This document shows, piece after piece, positions 1 through 5,590 of a stretch of DNA of 5,634 bases. The translations under genes were made by a program, and so were the position numbers. Position 1 is the first letter of the stretch, and the number at the start of each line of letters is the position of its first letter. The notes under the pieces were generated by a model. It was not told where the DNA came from. It saw nothing but the letters and a program-made list of their open reading frames with translations, and did not search any database. Origin of the DNA: an uncultured Clostridia bacterium (lineage in GTDB: Bacteria; Bacillota; Clostridia; Oscillospirales; Acutalibacteraceae); contig CAMGDK010000096.1 in NCBI GenBank assembly GCA_946042285.1, positions 1 to 5,634 of the forward strand. Direction: 5' to 3'.

Positions 1-805
1 AAACCTTTTTTACAATGCCTGATTTTGTAACAGACGGCTTGCCGAAGTATTCGTTTAGGCTTTCTTTTTCCGCAAGGTAATTTGCCTGCTTTTTCCTGTA
101 TTGCTCAAGGTCTGCATCTGTCGGATTTTGAATGATTTTGCCCTTGAAGCCGTCAACAATTAAGAGTTCACCGTCACATATTTTCTCTGTTGCGCCGATA
201 ACCGAAAGAGCGGCAGGTATGCCCATAGCTCTTGCAAGGATAGCGCTGTGGCTTGTAACTCCGCCAACCTCGGTAATAATTGCAGATACATTTTCCTTTT
301 TTATCTGCGATGTCATTGACGGCGTAAAATCCTTTGCTATAAGGATTGAGCCCTTTGCAACGCTTGAAATATCAACATTGTCTGCGCCGAGAAGAATTCT
401 TAAAAGACTGTCCTTGATGTCCTTAATGTCGCTTGCACGCTGACGGGTAAGGTCGTCTTCAACGCCGGAAAACATTTCGATAAACATTGAGCAAACAGCG
501 TCAACACCTGCCTCGGCAACACAACCGTTTGATATGCTTTCCTCCATTTGCGAAAGCATAAACGGGTCCTGAAGCATCATCAGGTGCCCTTCTAATATTT
601 CGGCTTCCTTTTCGCCTGCAGTCTTTTTTAAATCATCAACAAGTGCATTTGTTTCACTTACATATTCATCAACTGCGCAGTGAAGCCTTTTTTTCTCATT
701 TTCAGCAGAGCTGAATTTGACAGCGGAATAATCAAGATTGATGTCCCTGATGATAACCGCCTTGCCGATTCCGTAGCCCTGCGATGCCCCGATACCCTTT
801 AACAT
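1..805 (-). CDS. ptsI: PTS enzyme I (phosphoenolpyruvate-protein phosphotransferase), N-terminal part, cut by the window edge
   Basis: Cytoplasmic first enzyme of the sugar phosphotransferase system. It autophosphorylates on a histidine using PEP and passes the phosphate to HPr. About 268 codons are visible, roughly half of the usual ~570 residues, open and unbroken to the left edge. The start reads MLKGIGASQGYGIGKA, typical of the family. The helical HPr-binding region spans about residues 25-145 and includes HLMMLQDP. The swivelling phosphohistidine domain follows, with the signature GGVTSHSAILAR and the phosphorylated histidine at about residue 186 (codon 248-250). The PEP-binding barrel is only beginning where the sequence ends, so its catalytic residues cannot be checked. 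The ATG lies 3 bases after the ptsH stop, and its GAGGA ribosome site (813-817) is inside the last codons of ptsH, which suggests translational coupling. The residue after the GG pair is Val where characterised EIs usually have Arg. Identity is secure. Confidence 0.96.
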   Translation of the reverse strand, partial: MLKGIGASQGYGIGKAVIIRDINLDYSAVKFSSAENEKKRLHCAVDEYVSETNALVDDLKKTAGEKEAEILEGHLMMLQDPFMLSQMEESISNGCVAEAGVDAVCSMFIEMFSGVEDDLTRQRASDIKDIKDSLLRILLGADNVDISSVAKGSILIAKDFTPSMTSQIKKENVSAIITEVGGVTSHSAILARAMGIPAALSVIGATEKICDGELLIVDGFKGKIIQNPTDADLEQYRKKQANYLAEKESLNEYFGKPSVTKSGIVKKV

Positions 806-808
806 AAT

Positions 809-1075
809 TTATTCCTCGCCAAAGCCGCCTTCGATAAGCTGTGTAGCCTCTGCAAGCATAGCCTCCTCGTCATCGCCGTTGCATGTAACAGTGATTTCGG
901 AGCCGTACTTGATGCACGCTGCCATGATGTTCATAATGCTCTTGCCGTTGATTTCCTTGCCGCCGAATGTGATGTTAATATCCGACTTGTACTTTGTCAT
1001 AGCAGTAACAAATACATTGGCAGGGCGCATGTGCATGCCCATTTTATTGCTGATTGTAAAATCCTTTGAAACCAT
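809..1075 (-). CDS. ptsH: HPr, phosphocarrier protein of the PTS
   Basis: Small cytoplasmic phosphocarrier, 88 residues, the normal size. It takes phosphate from enzyme I on a histidine and gives it to EIIA domains, here presumably that of FruA. The active site is GMHMRPA with His15 and Arg17 at their canonical positions. Most studied HPr proteins have Ala (or a small residue) at 16, where this one has Met. The regulatory site NGKSIM places Ser46 and the following Ile47-Met48 exactly where HPr kinase/phosphorylase acts in Firmicutes. From family knowledge, HPr could therefore act with CcpA in carbon catabolite repression. The retained His15 argues against a Crh-type, purely regulatory paralogue. 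The ATG is preceded by AGGAG at 1083-1087, 7 bases away. The gene follows fruA after 62 bases containing a strong hairpin and is nearly joined to ptsI. Confidence 0.97.
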   Translation of the reverse strand: MVSKDFTISNKMGMHMRPANVFVTAMTKYKSDINITFGGKEINGKSIMNIMAACIKYGSEITVTCNGDDEEAMLAEATQLIEGGFGEE

Positions 1076-1093
1076 AATTATTCTCCTTTTTTG

Positions 1094-1114
1094 CGCCCCT
1101 CATTTTGAGGGGCG
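1094..1114 (-). promoter_or_regulatory. Perfect intergenic hairpin between fruA and ptsH
   Basis: The arms 1094-1102 and 1106-1114 are perfectly complementary (9 bp, five of the pairs in a GC-rich CGCCCC run) around a 3-base loop. In the operon transcript the stem sits just after the fruA stop and 6 bases before the ptsH AGGAG. It is followed by an A-rich run and the ribosome site, not by U residues, so it does not look like an intrinsic terminator. I infer an mRNA processing or stabilising stem that could let ptsHI be expressed at a level different from fruKA. A protein- or RNA-dependent attenuator is possible but unsupported. Confidence 0.6.
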
Positions 1115-1123
1115 ATAGTTATT

Positions 1124-3061
1124 TTAAATCTTTGAAGCTTGATTTTTCTTGAGAACTGCAAGCATGAATGCGCCTGCAACAGAGCCTGCGATTAAAGCAA
1201 CGATATAAAGCAACGGATGATCGCAAACGATGAATGTGAAAATACCACCGTGCGGAGCAGGGCAGGCAACATTAAAGATTGATGTCAACGCACCTGCAAC
1301 TGCCGATCCAACCATACAGCTTGGGATAACACGAAGCGGATCGGATGCTGCGTAGGGGATAGCACCCTCGGTAATGAAGCAAAGTCCCATCAGGTAGTTT
1401 ACGGGACCTGACTTGATTTCCTCAGATGTCCACTTTTTCTTGTTGAAGCTTGTTGAAAGTGCGATTGCGATAGGTGGCACCATACCTCCAATCATAACCG
1501 CAGCCATAATCCATGTGTTGCCGTCTGCAATAGCCGCAGTGCCGAATACATAAGCCGCCTTGTTGAACGGACCGCCCATATCTGTTGCCATCATAGCTGC
1601 AAGCACGATTGAAAGGAGAAGCTTGCTTGTTTCGCCGAGTGAAGATAAGCCGTTTGAAAGTCCTGTGTTGAGCATGCCGATGATAGGGTTAACAAGCGAC
1701 ATGATTAAGCCCATAAGAACTGTGCCGAAAAGCGGATAGATAAATACAGGCTTGATACCGTCCATTGAATTAGGAAGCCAGCTAAATGCCTTTTTGAGTA
1801 TATTAACTACTATACCTGCAACAAATCCGGCAAACAGTGCTCCGAGAAAGCCCGACACTGCACTGTCGTCACCGGTCAAGCCGTTTTGAGCAAGTGAAGA
1901 AAGTGTGTAGCCGCTTGATGCAAATACGCCGCCGACCATACCTGGCAAAAGACCGGGACGATCTGCAATAGATTGTGCAATATATGCCGAAAGAATAGGA
2001 AGCATAAGAGCAAATGCTGCCTTACCGATCCAGAAAACAACTGCCGCAATCGGATGAGTGAAGCCGAATGTTCCGCCGACATTCGCATTTCCTGCGATTG
2101 TGTCGAACAGGAAGCCGAGAGCGATAAGCACACCGCCGCCTACTACGAACGGAAGCATGTGGCTGACACCGTTCATAAGATGCTTGTAAATTTTTCTGCC
2201 GAAGCCCTCCTTCTCGTCATCGTCAACAGATGTGCCTGCGCCGCTTTCTGCGTGATAGATTGCAGCCTTGCCGTCAATGATTTTCGAGATAAGCTCCTCC
2301 GGCTTGTTAATTCCGTTTGAAACCGATGTTTTTACAACAGGCTTGCCGTCAAAGCGAGCCATGTCAACATTTTTGTCTGCGGCAATGATAATACCGTCGC
2401 ACTCGGCGATTTCCTTTTTTGTAAGGATGTTCTTTGCACCGCCCGAGCCGTTTGTTTCAGCCTTGAGCGCGTAGCCCATTTTTTCGCCTGCCTTTTCAAG
2501 TGCCTCGGCAGCCATATATGTGTGCGCAATTCCTGTTGGGCATGCTGTTACTGCAAGTATTCTGTACCCCTCTTTTTTCTCGACAGTCTTTACCTCGTCG
2601 GGATACTTTTCAGCCTCCTTTGCATCAATGATGCTGAGAAATTCGTCTGCCGATTTAGCGTTGCGAAGCGCAGTGCAGAACTCAGGCTCCATAAGCATAA
2701 CCATAAGCCTTGATAAAATTTCGAGATGAAGGTCGCCGTCAAGCGGAGCGGCAATCATGAAGAGTAAATCAGATGCCTTTTGGTCGGGTGCGCCGTAGTC
2801 AACGCCGCCTGCAACGGTAATTGCCGAAAGAGCGGGAGTCTTAACGCTGTCTGATTTTGCGTGAGGAACTGCAATACCCTCGCCGATAGCGGTTGAGCCC
2901 TGTGCCTCTCTTGCTAAAATAGCATCCTTGTACGCCTTTGCATCGGCAAGATTACCGCAAGCCTCGTGAAGAGCAACCATCTTGTCGATTGCCTCATTTT
3001 TTGTCGCAACAGATGCATTTAGCTCTATTGCATTAGCCTTTAACAAATCTATTATTCTCAT
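1124..3061 (-). CDS. fruA: Fructose-specific PTS permease, fused EIIA-EIIB-EIIC
   Basis: Membrane transporter of 645 residues that imports fructose and releases it in the cytoplasm as fructose-1-phosphate. Three domains are in A-B-C order, as in the ~635-residue B. subtilis FruA. EIIA is about residues 1-150, with phosphorylatable His67 in GEGIAVPHAKS. EIIB is about 166-265, with Cys174 in ACPTGIAHTYMAAEAL, the fructose-type signature. A charged linker follows at about 270-290 (including DDDEKEG). EIIC is about 295-640, with roughly nine or ten hydrophobic segments and the motifs GGPFNKAAY (496-504), FITEGAIPYAASDP (562-575) and APHGG (602-606). The ATG is 12 bases after the fruK stop, with AGGGG at 3069-3073, 7 bases upstream. 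The adjoining 1-phosphofructokinase makes fructose the best substrate call. Mannose- or 2-O-mannosylglycerate-type members of this family are less likely. No broken motif was seen. Confidence 0.96.
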   Translation of the reverse strand: MRIIDLLKANAIELNASVATKNEAIDKMVALHEACGNLADAKAYKDAILAREAQGSTAIGEGIAVPHAKSDSVKTPALSAITVAGGVDYGAPDQKASDLLFMIAAPLDGDLHLEILSRLMVMLMEPEFCTALRNAKSADEFLSIIDAKEAEKYPDEVKTVEKKEGYRILAVTACPTGIAHTYMAAEALEKAGEKMGYALKAETNGSGGAKNILTKKEIAECDGIIIAADKNVDMARFDGKPVVKTSVSNGINKPEELISKIIDGKAAIYHAESGAGTSVDDDEKEGFGRKIYKHLMNGVSHMLPFVVGGGVLIALGFLFDTIAGNANVGGTFGFTHPIAAVVFWIGKAAFALMLPILSAYIAQSIADRPGLLPGMVGGVFASSGYTLSSLAQNGLTGDDSAVSGFLGALFAGFVAGIVVNILKKAFSWLPNSMDGIKPVFIYPLFGTVLMGLIMSLVNPIIGMLNTGLSNGLSSLGETSKLLLSIVLAAMMATDMGGPFNKAAYVFGTAAIADGNTWIMAAVMIGGMVPPIAIALSTSFNKKKWTSEEIKSGPVNYLMGLCFITEGAIPYAASDPLRVIPSCMVGSAVAGALTSIFNVACPAPHGGIFTFIVCDHPLLYIVALIAGSVAGAFMLAVLKKNQASKI

Positions 3062-3073
3062 AACGAAACCCCT

Positions 3074-3994
3074 TTAAATATTATAGTTCTTGTATTCGTT
3101 TTCAAAAACATCAATAATTTCCTGTTTAGTAGCAAGCTGAGGAGAAAACGCTGTTGCATTTCCGCAGGCAGATGCAAGAGCGAGTGCATATTTGTAATCA
3201 CCCTTTTCGATATAGCCTGCCACGAAGCCGGCAACCATACTGTCACCGCATCCGACGCTGTTTACAAGCTCGCCCGGAGCGTTACCGATTTTGTGAATGA
3301 CACCGTTTTCGTCAACGAGCATTGCTCCGTCCTTTGCTCTTGAAACAAGAACATTTCTTGCGCCGATTTCCTGAAGTCTTCTTGCCAAATCGACAATTTC
3401 ATCGTCTGTTTTAGCCGTTACGCCAAACATGTCGCCGAGCTCATGGTGATTTGGCTTGATTAAAAACGGCTTGTATTTTAATACATTCTTAAGAAGGTCA
3501 CCCGTTGCATCAACAACGCAGTTAACTCCCTTGCCGTCAAGCCTTTTGAGTATGCGCTCGTAAATGTCGTCGGGTAGGTTTTTCGGAATTGAGCCGGCTA
3601 AAATCAAATAGTCGCCTGCTTTGATTTCATCAAGTCTTGTCAAAAGCATTGCAATATCATCCTCTGTAATTTTGGGACCGTTTGCATTGATGTCTAATTC
3701 CGTTTCAGCCTTAACCTTAACATTTATTCTTGTGTAACCGTTTTTCAAATAGTTAAAATCACATTCAATCCCGTCTGCCTTAATCATGTCCTCAAGCTGA
3801 CGACCGGTAAAGCCTGCCAAAAATCCAAGTGCCTTGTTTTTTGTGCCGAGCCTTGTAAGAATAACAGAAACATTTATGCCCTTACCGCCGTAGTATATCG
3901 CGTCGTCGGTTGTTCTGTTAATATCGTCATATCGAAGCCTGTCAACATGCATAACATAATCAAGAGCAGGGTTAAGAGTAATTGTGTAAACCAT
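3074..3994 (-). CDS. fruK: 1-phosphofructokinase (PfkB/ribokinase family)
   Basis: Cytoplasmic kinase that converts fructose-1-phosphate and ATP to fructose-1,6-bisphosphate, feeding the FruA product into glycolysis. It has 306 residues, normal for the family. Family marks in order: the N-terminal TLNPALD (6-12), the sugar-binding GGKGINVS at 36-43, LAGSIPKNLP (132-141), KPNHHEL (180-186), and the second PfkB signature NSVGCGDSMVAGF (245-257) with catalytic base Asp251. Cys occupies the position of the usual Ala in GAGD, which is conservative. By sequence alone, tagatose-6-phosphate kinase (LacC) is the nearest alternative. The position between a DeoR regulator and a fructose EIIABC decides for FruK. 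The ATG is only 2 bases beyond the fruR stop. GAGGTGG lies in the fruR tail (4005-4011), about 10 bases upstream, a rather long spacing consistent with coupled translation. Confidence 0.95.
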   Translation of the reverse strand: MVYTITLNPALDYVMHVDRLRYDDINRTTDDAIYYGGKGINVSVILTRLGTKNKALGFLAGFTGRQLEDMIKADGIECDFNYLKNGYTRINVKVKAETELDINANGPKITEDDIAMLLTRLDEIKAGDYLILAGSIPKNLPDDIYERILKRLDGKGVNCVVDATGDLLKNVLKYKPFLIKPNHHELGDMFGVTAKTDDEIVDLARRLQEIGARNVLVSRAKDGAMLVDENGVIHKIGNAPGELVNSVGCGDSMVAGFVAGYIEKGDYKYALALASACGNATAFSPQLATKQEIIDVFENEYKNYNI

Positions 3995-3996
3995 GT

Positions 3997-4749
3997 TTAC
4001 TGCACCACCTCTTTAACAACAGTTTTCTCTTTAATCTTATCATCGTTACATTTGTCGGTAATTATACATGCAGAATCAAGCGAAGCAAAGCTTACTGCAG
4101 AAACCTTGTTGAATTTTGTCGCATCGCAAAGAATATACGACGCAAAGCTTCTTTCGATAGCAACTGCCTTAAGCATTGCCTCGTCAGTGTCGGGAGTGGT
4201 AAATCCCTGCTTTTCGCTGATACCGTTTGCACCGATAAACGCCTTTGAAAAATTATATTTTTGGAGATTGCCTGCGGCAACAAGACCGATGATAGCCTCT
4301 GTTGTTTCCTTAAGCTCACCGCCTACAACAAACACCCTGCAGCCCTTTTGCGCGAGCTCCTTTGCGTGAGCAATGCCGTTTGTGACAAAGCTTGCCTTTG
4401 AGCCTTCCTTTATGAATGTGGTCATAAGATAGGTAGTTGAGCCTGCGTCAATAAATACAAAATCGTTGTCATTTATAATTGAAGCAGCGTATTCGGCAAT
4501 CATGAGCTTTTGATCAACATTTTTAAGTGATTTTGCTTCAATGCTGTCCTCAGCCTTTAAGAATTCCTGCGACAGCACTGTTGCGCCGCCGTGAACTCTG
4601 TTGAGCTTGCCGAGATTTGACAGTGCTACAAGGTCGCGCCTTATTGTACTCTCGCTTGTGTTGTACATTGCAGAGAGCTGATTTACGCTCACTGAGCCGT
4701 TTTGATTGAGCAATTCAAGTATTAGCTCTCGTCTTTCCTGTGTCAGCAT
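3997..4749 (-). CDS. fruR: DeoR-family transcriptional regulator of the fructose operon
   Basis: Cytoplasmic DNA-binding repressor of 250 residues, the usual DeoR-family size. The winged helix-turn-helix is at about residues 1-56: MLTQERRELILELL, then SVNQLSAMYNTSESTIRRDL and the wing KLNRVHGGA. The C-terminal sugar-phosphate sensing domain shows DAGSTT (101-106), FVTNG (121-125), VVGGE (141-145), IGANGIS (172-178) and CDATKFNK (208-215). Being the first gene of a fruK-fruA operon, it probably responds to fructose-1-phosphate and controls its own promoter. The effector is inferred from related FruR proteins. The open frame extends up to 4989, but I chose the ATG at 4749. It has AGGAG 6 bases upstream, the protein starts exactly where DeoR proteins start, and the extension would run over the promoter and most of the upstream terminator. 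The symbol rests on context. Confidence 0.92.
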   Translation of the reverse strand: MLTQERRELILELLNQNGSVSVNQLSAMYNTSESTIRRDLVALSNLGKLNRVHGGATVLSQEFLKAEDSIEAKSLKNVDQKLMIAEYAASIINDNDFVFIDAGSTTYLMTTFIKEGSKASFVTNGIAHAKELAQKGCRVFVVGGELKETTEAIIGLVAAGNLQKYNFSKAFIGANGISEKQGFTTPDTDEAMLKAVAIERSFASYILCDATKFNKVSAVSFASLDSACIITDKCNDDKIKEKTVVKEVVQ

Positions 4750-4755
4750 TTTAAT

Positions 4756-4760
4756 CTCCT
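4756..4760 (-). promoter_or_regulatory. Ribosome binding site that fixes the fruR start
   Basis: AGGAG lies 6 bases before the ATG at 4749. This supports the 250-residue protein over the longer open frame that begins at 4989. Confidence 0.9.
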
Positions 4761-4763
4761 TTT

Positions 4764-4781
4764 TTGCGGTCGTCACCGCAA
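4764..4781 (-). promoter_or_regulatory. Leader hairpin directly upstream of the fruR ribosome site
   Basis: The 7-bp perfect arms 4764-4770 and 4775-4781 (TTGCGGT / ACCGCAA) flank a 4-base loop. In the fruR leader the stem ends 3 bases before the AGGAG. It is not followed by U residues, so it is not a terminator. It could tune ribosome access or leader stability, or the same dyad could be a protein-binding site in DNA. Function is inferred only from position. Confidence 0.45.
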
Positions 4782-4782
4782 C

Positions 4783-4796
4783 GAAATAATTATTTC
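4783..4796. promoter_or_regulatory. Candidate operator: 14-bp perfect palindrome after the transcription start
   Basis: GAAATAATTATTTC is perfectly self-complementary and AT-rich. It sits about 7-20 bases downstream of the predicted transcription start, a position where a bound repressor would block initiation or early elongation. FruR is the obvious candidate ligand, but nothing in the sequence names the binder. An AT-rich palindrome of this size can also arise by chance. Confidence 0.4.
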
Positions 4797-4802
4797 CCTT
4801 TG

Positions 4803-4838
4803 CACCATGATTATACCAAAACGAGCAAAAACGGTCAA
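4803..4838 (-). promoter_or_regulatory. SigA-type promoter of the fru-pts operon
   Basis: The -35 box is TTGACC (4833-4838), followed by a 17-base spacer and a consensus TATAAT -10 box (4810-4815). The spacer ends in TGG, giving an extended -10 (TGnTATAAT). Transcription would begin near 4803, leaving a leader of about 54 bases before the fruR ATG. The strength of the match suggests high basal activity that needs repression. No CcpA (cre) box of consensus form was recognised nearby. Confidence 0.9.
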
Positions 4839-4873
4839 CAATCACACTTGAAATTCGGCAGAAATGAGCAAAA
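4818..4873. repeat. Two 13-base direct repeats around the fru promoter, candidate operator half-sites
   Basis: Copies at 4818-4830 (AAAACGAGCAAAA) and 4861-4873 (GAAATGAGCAAAA), read on the plus strand, agree at 11 of 13 positions and share the core GAGCAAAA. They are 43 bases apart, about four DNA turns. One fills most of the spacer between -10 and -35, and the other lies just upstream of -35. This arrangement suits a multimeric repressor bound at two sites on one DNA face, plausibly FruR, since several DeoR-family proteins bind repeated sites. The assignment to FruR is inference. Confidence 0.45.
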
Positions 4874-4880
4874 CAGAGCG

Positions 4881-4896
4881 TTATGCTTGTGCATAA
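4881..4896. promoter_or_regulatory. 16-base dyad upstream of the fru promoter
   Basis: TTATGC and GCATAA form 6-bp inverted arms around TTGT. The dyad is centred about 50 bases upstream of the -35 box, in a region with no gene. It is a possible regulator-binding site, with no identified ligand. Confidence 0.3.
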
Positions 4897-4966
4897 AGCC
4901 TTAAAAACAAGAAACAACTGCACGAAAATGAATGATATTACAAAATCAGTCAAACAAATGCGTAGG

Positions 4967-5004
4967 CAAAAATAAAAGCTGATTGACAAAACGCCAATCA
5001 GCTT
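4967..5004 (-). terminator. Intrinsic terminator of the TetR-family gene
   Basis: The arms 4976-4985 and 4995-5004 form a perfect 10-bp stem (AAGCTGATTG / CAATCAGCTT) with a 9-base loop. In the minus-strand transcript it is followed by TTTTATTTTTG (4967-4977). It begins 17 bases after the TetR-family stop codon. It separates that transcript from the fru-pts operon, whose own promoter lies further on. Confidence 0.88.
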
Positions 5005-5021
5005 AATCAGGCTTATGAAAT

Positions 5022-5564
5022 TCAGTTATTTATATTCCTGCTCTTGAGAACAGCACAAAGCGCCCTTTTCAATTCCTCTCTGTTATAGATTTGACTCATG
5101 TTCAAAACAGTGTCGTAGCATCCGGACACGGCAAAATTGACAAGTGCGATTTCAATGTAGTTATTTTCAGTCGTAAAGCCGTTATTCTTAACAATGGATG
5201 CAACAAGATTATCCTTGTAAACCTTGCTCGCCTTGCCGCATATCTCGCTGTTTTTAAAGCGAACGATGAAATCCAAATTCTTTTCAATCTCGTCAAGACA
5301 TTTGTCAACAAAAGGCTGAGGATTTCTTATTATGTCGTCAAAAATAATGTGCTTGGAAATCTCAGCAATGCCGTTTAGCACCGCCTGAAAGCAACGCTGA
5401 ATACAGTCGCCCATGCTGTTGTAATGCAGATAGAATGTGCTTTTGTTAATGTCAGCCCTTTGGCATACCTCAAGTACGGTTATTTTGCTTGCATCCTTTT
5501 CAACAAGAAGATCAAGCACCGCATTGAAAATAGCTGTTCTTGTCCTAACAATTCGTCTGTCCAT
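5022..5564 (-). CDS. TetR/AcrR-family transcriptional regulator of unknown target
   Basis: Predicted cytoplasmic DNA-binding protein of 180 residues, normal for TetR-family members. The N-terminal region (about 1-50) is DRRIVRTRTAIFNAVLDLL followed by the helix-turn-helix ITVLEVCQRADINKSTFYLHY (28-48), the strongest family signature here. The remaining ~130 residues are helical-looking and of the variable ligand-binding or dimerisation type, so no ligand can be named. It has its own terminator before the fru promoter, so it is not part of that operon. Whether it regulates fru genes is unknown. I start at the ATG at 5564, which has AAGGG-type ribosome site 10 bases upstream. A GTG at 5570 would add two residues but leaves only about 4 bases to that site. 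Only 26 genomic bases precede the start before adapter sequence begins, so its promoter is absent. Confidence 0.88.
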   Translation of the reverse strand: MDRRIVRTRTAIFNAVLDLLVEKDASKITVLEVCQRADINKSTFYLHYNSMGDCIQRCFQAVLNGIAEISKHIIFDDIIRNPQPFVDKCLDEIEKNLDFIVRFKNSEICGKASKVYKDNLVASIVKNNGFTTENNYIEIALVNFAVSGCYDTVLNMSQIYNREELKRALCAVLKSRNINN

Positions 5565-5573
5565 AATCACACT

Positions 5574-5579
5574 TCCCTT
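5574..5579 (-). promoter_or_regulatory. Probable ribosome binding site of the TetR-family gene
   Basis: AAGGGA precedes the ATG at 5564 by about 9 bases and the in-frame GTG at 5570 by only about 3, which favours the ATG. The match is moderate. Confidence 0.6.
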
Positions 5580-5590
5580 CGACTATATAT

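Noticed and set aside
132..443. Plus-strand open frame opposite ptsI
   Set aside because: It is the reverse shadow of the conserved enzyme I phosphohistidine domain. I see no family motif in its translation.
1094..1114. Rho-independent terminator between fruA and ptsH
   Set aside because: On the transcribed strand the stem is followed by C and an A-run leading into the ribosome site, with no U-tract. On the other strand there is no gene to terminate.
3074..3994. Tagatose-6-phosphate kinase (LacC) instead of FruK
   Set aside because: It is the same PfkB subfamily by sequence, but the direct pairing with a fructose EIIABC and a DeoR regulator, and the absence of lac/tagatose genes in the window, favour 1-phosphofructokinase.
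3947..4369. Plus-strand open frame of 140 codons opposite fruR/fruK
   Set aside because: It is antisense to two well-supported genes with clear motifs, and its translation shows no recognisable family.
4750..4989. N-terminal extension of the DeoR regulator
   Set aside because: It covers the consensus promoter and terminator sequence. The ATG at 4749 has a good ribosome site and matches the family N-terminus.
4750..5021. Riboswitch, CRISPR array, small RNA gene or cre box in the longest intergenic region
   Set aside because: The predicted leader is only about 54 bases with one short stem, there are no repeat-spacer units, and no sequence matches the cre consensus by eye.
5582..5587. TATAGT as a -10 box for the TetR-family gene
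   Set aside because: A transcript starting from it would begin almost on the ribosome site, and the -35 region would fall in adapter sequence, so it cannot be assessed.
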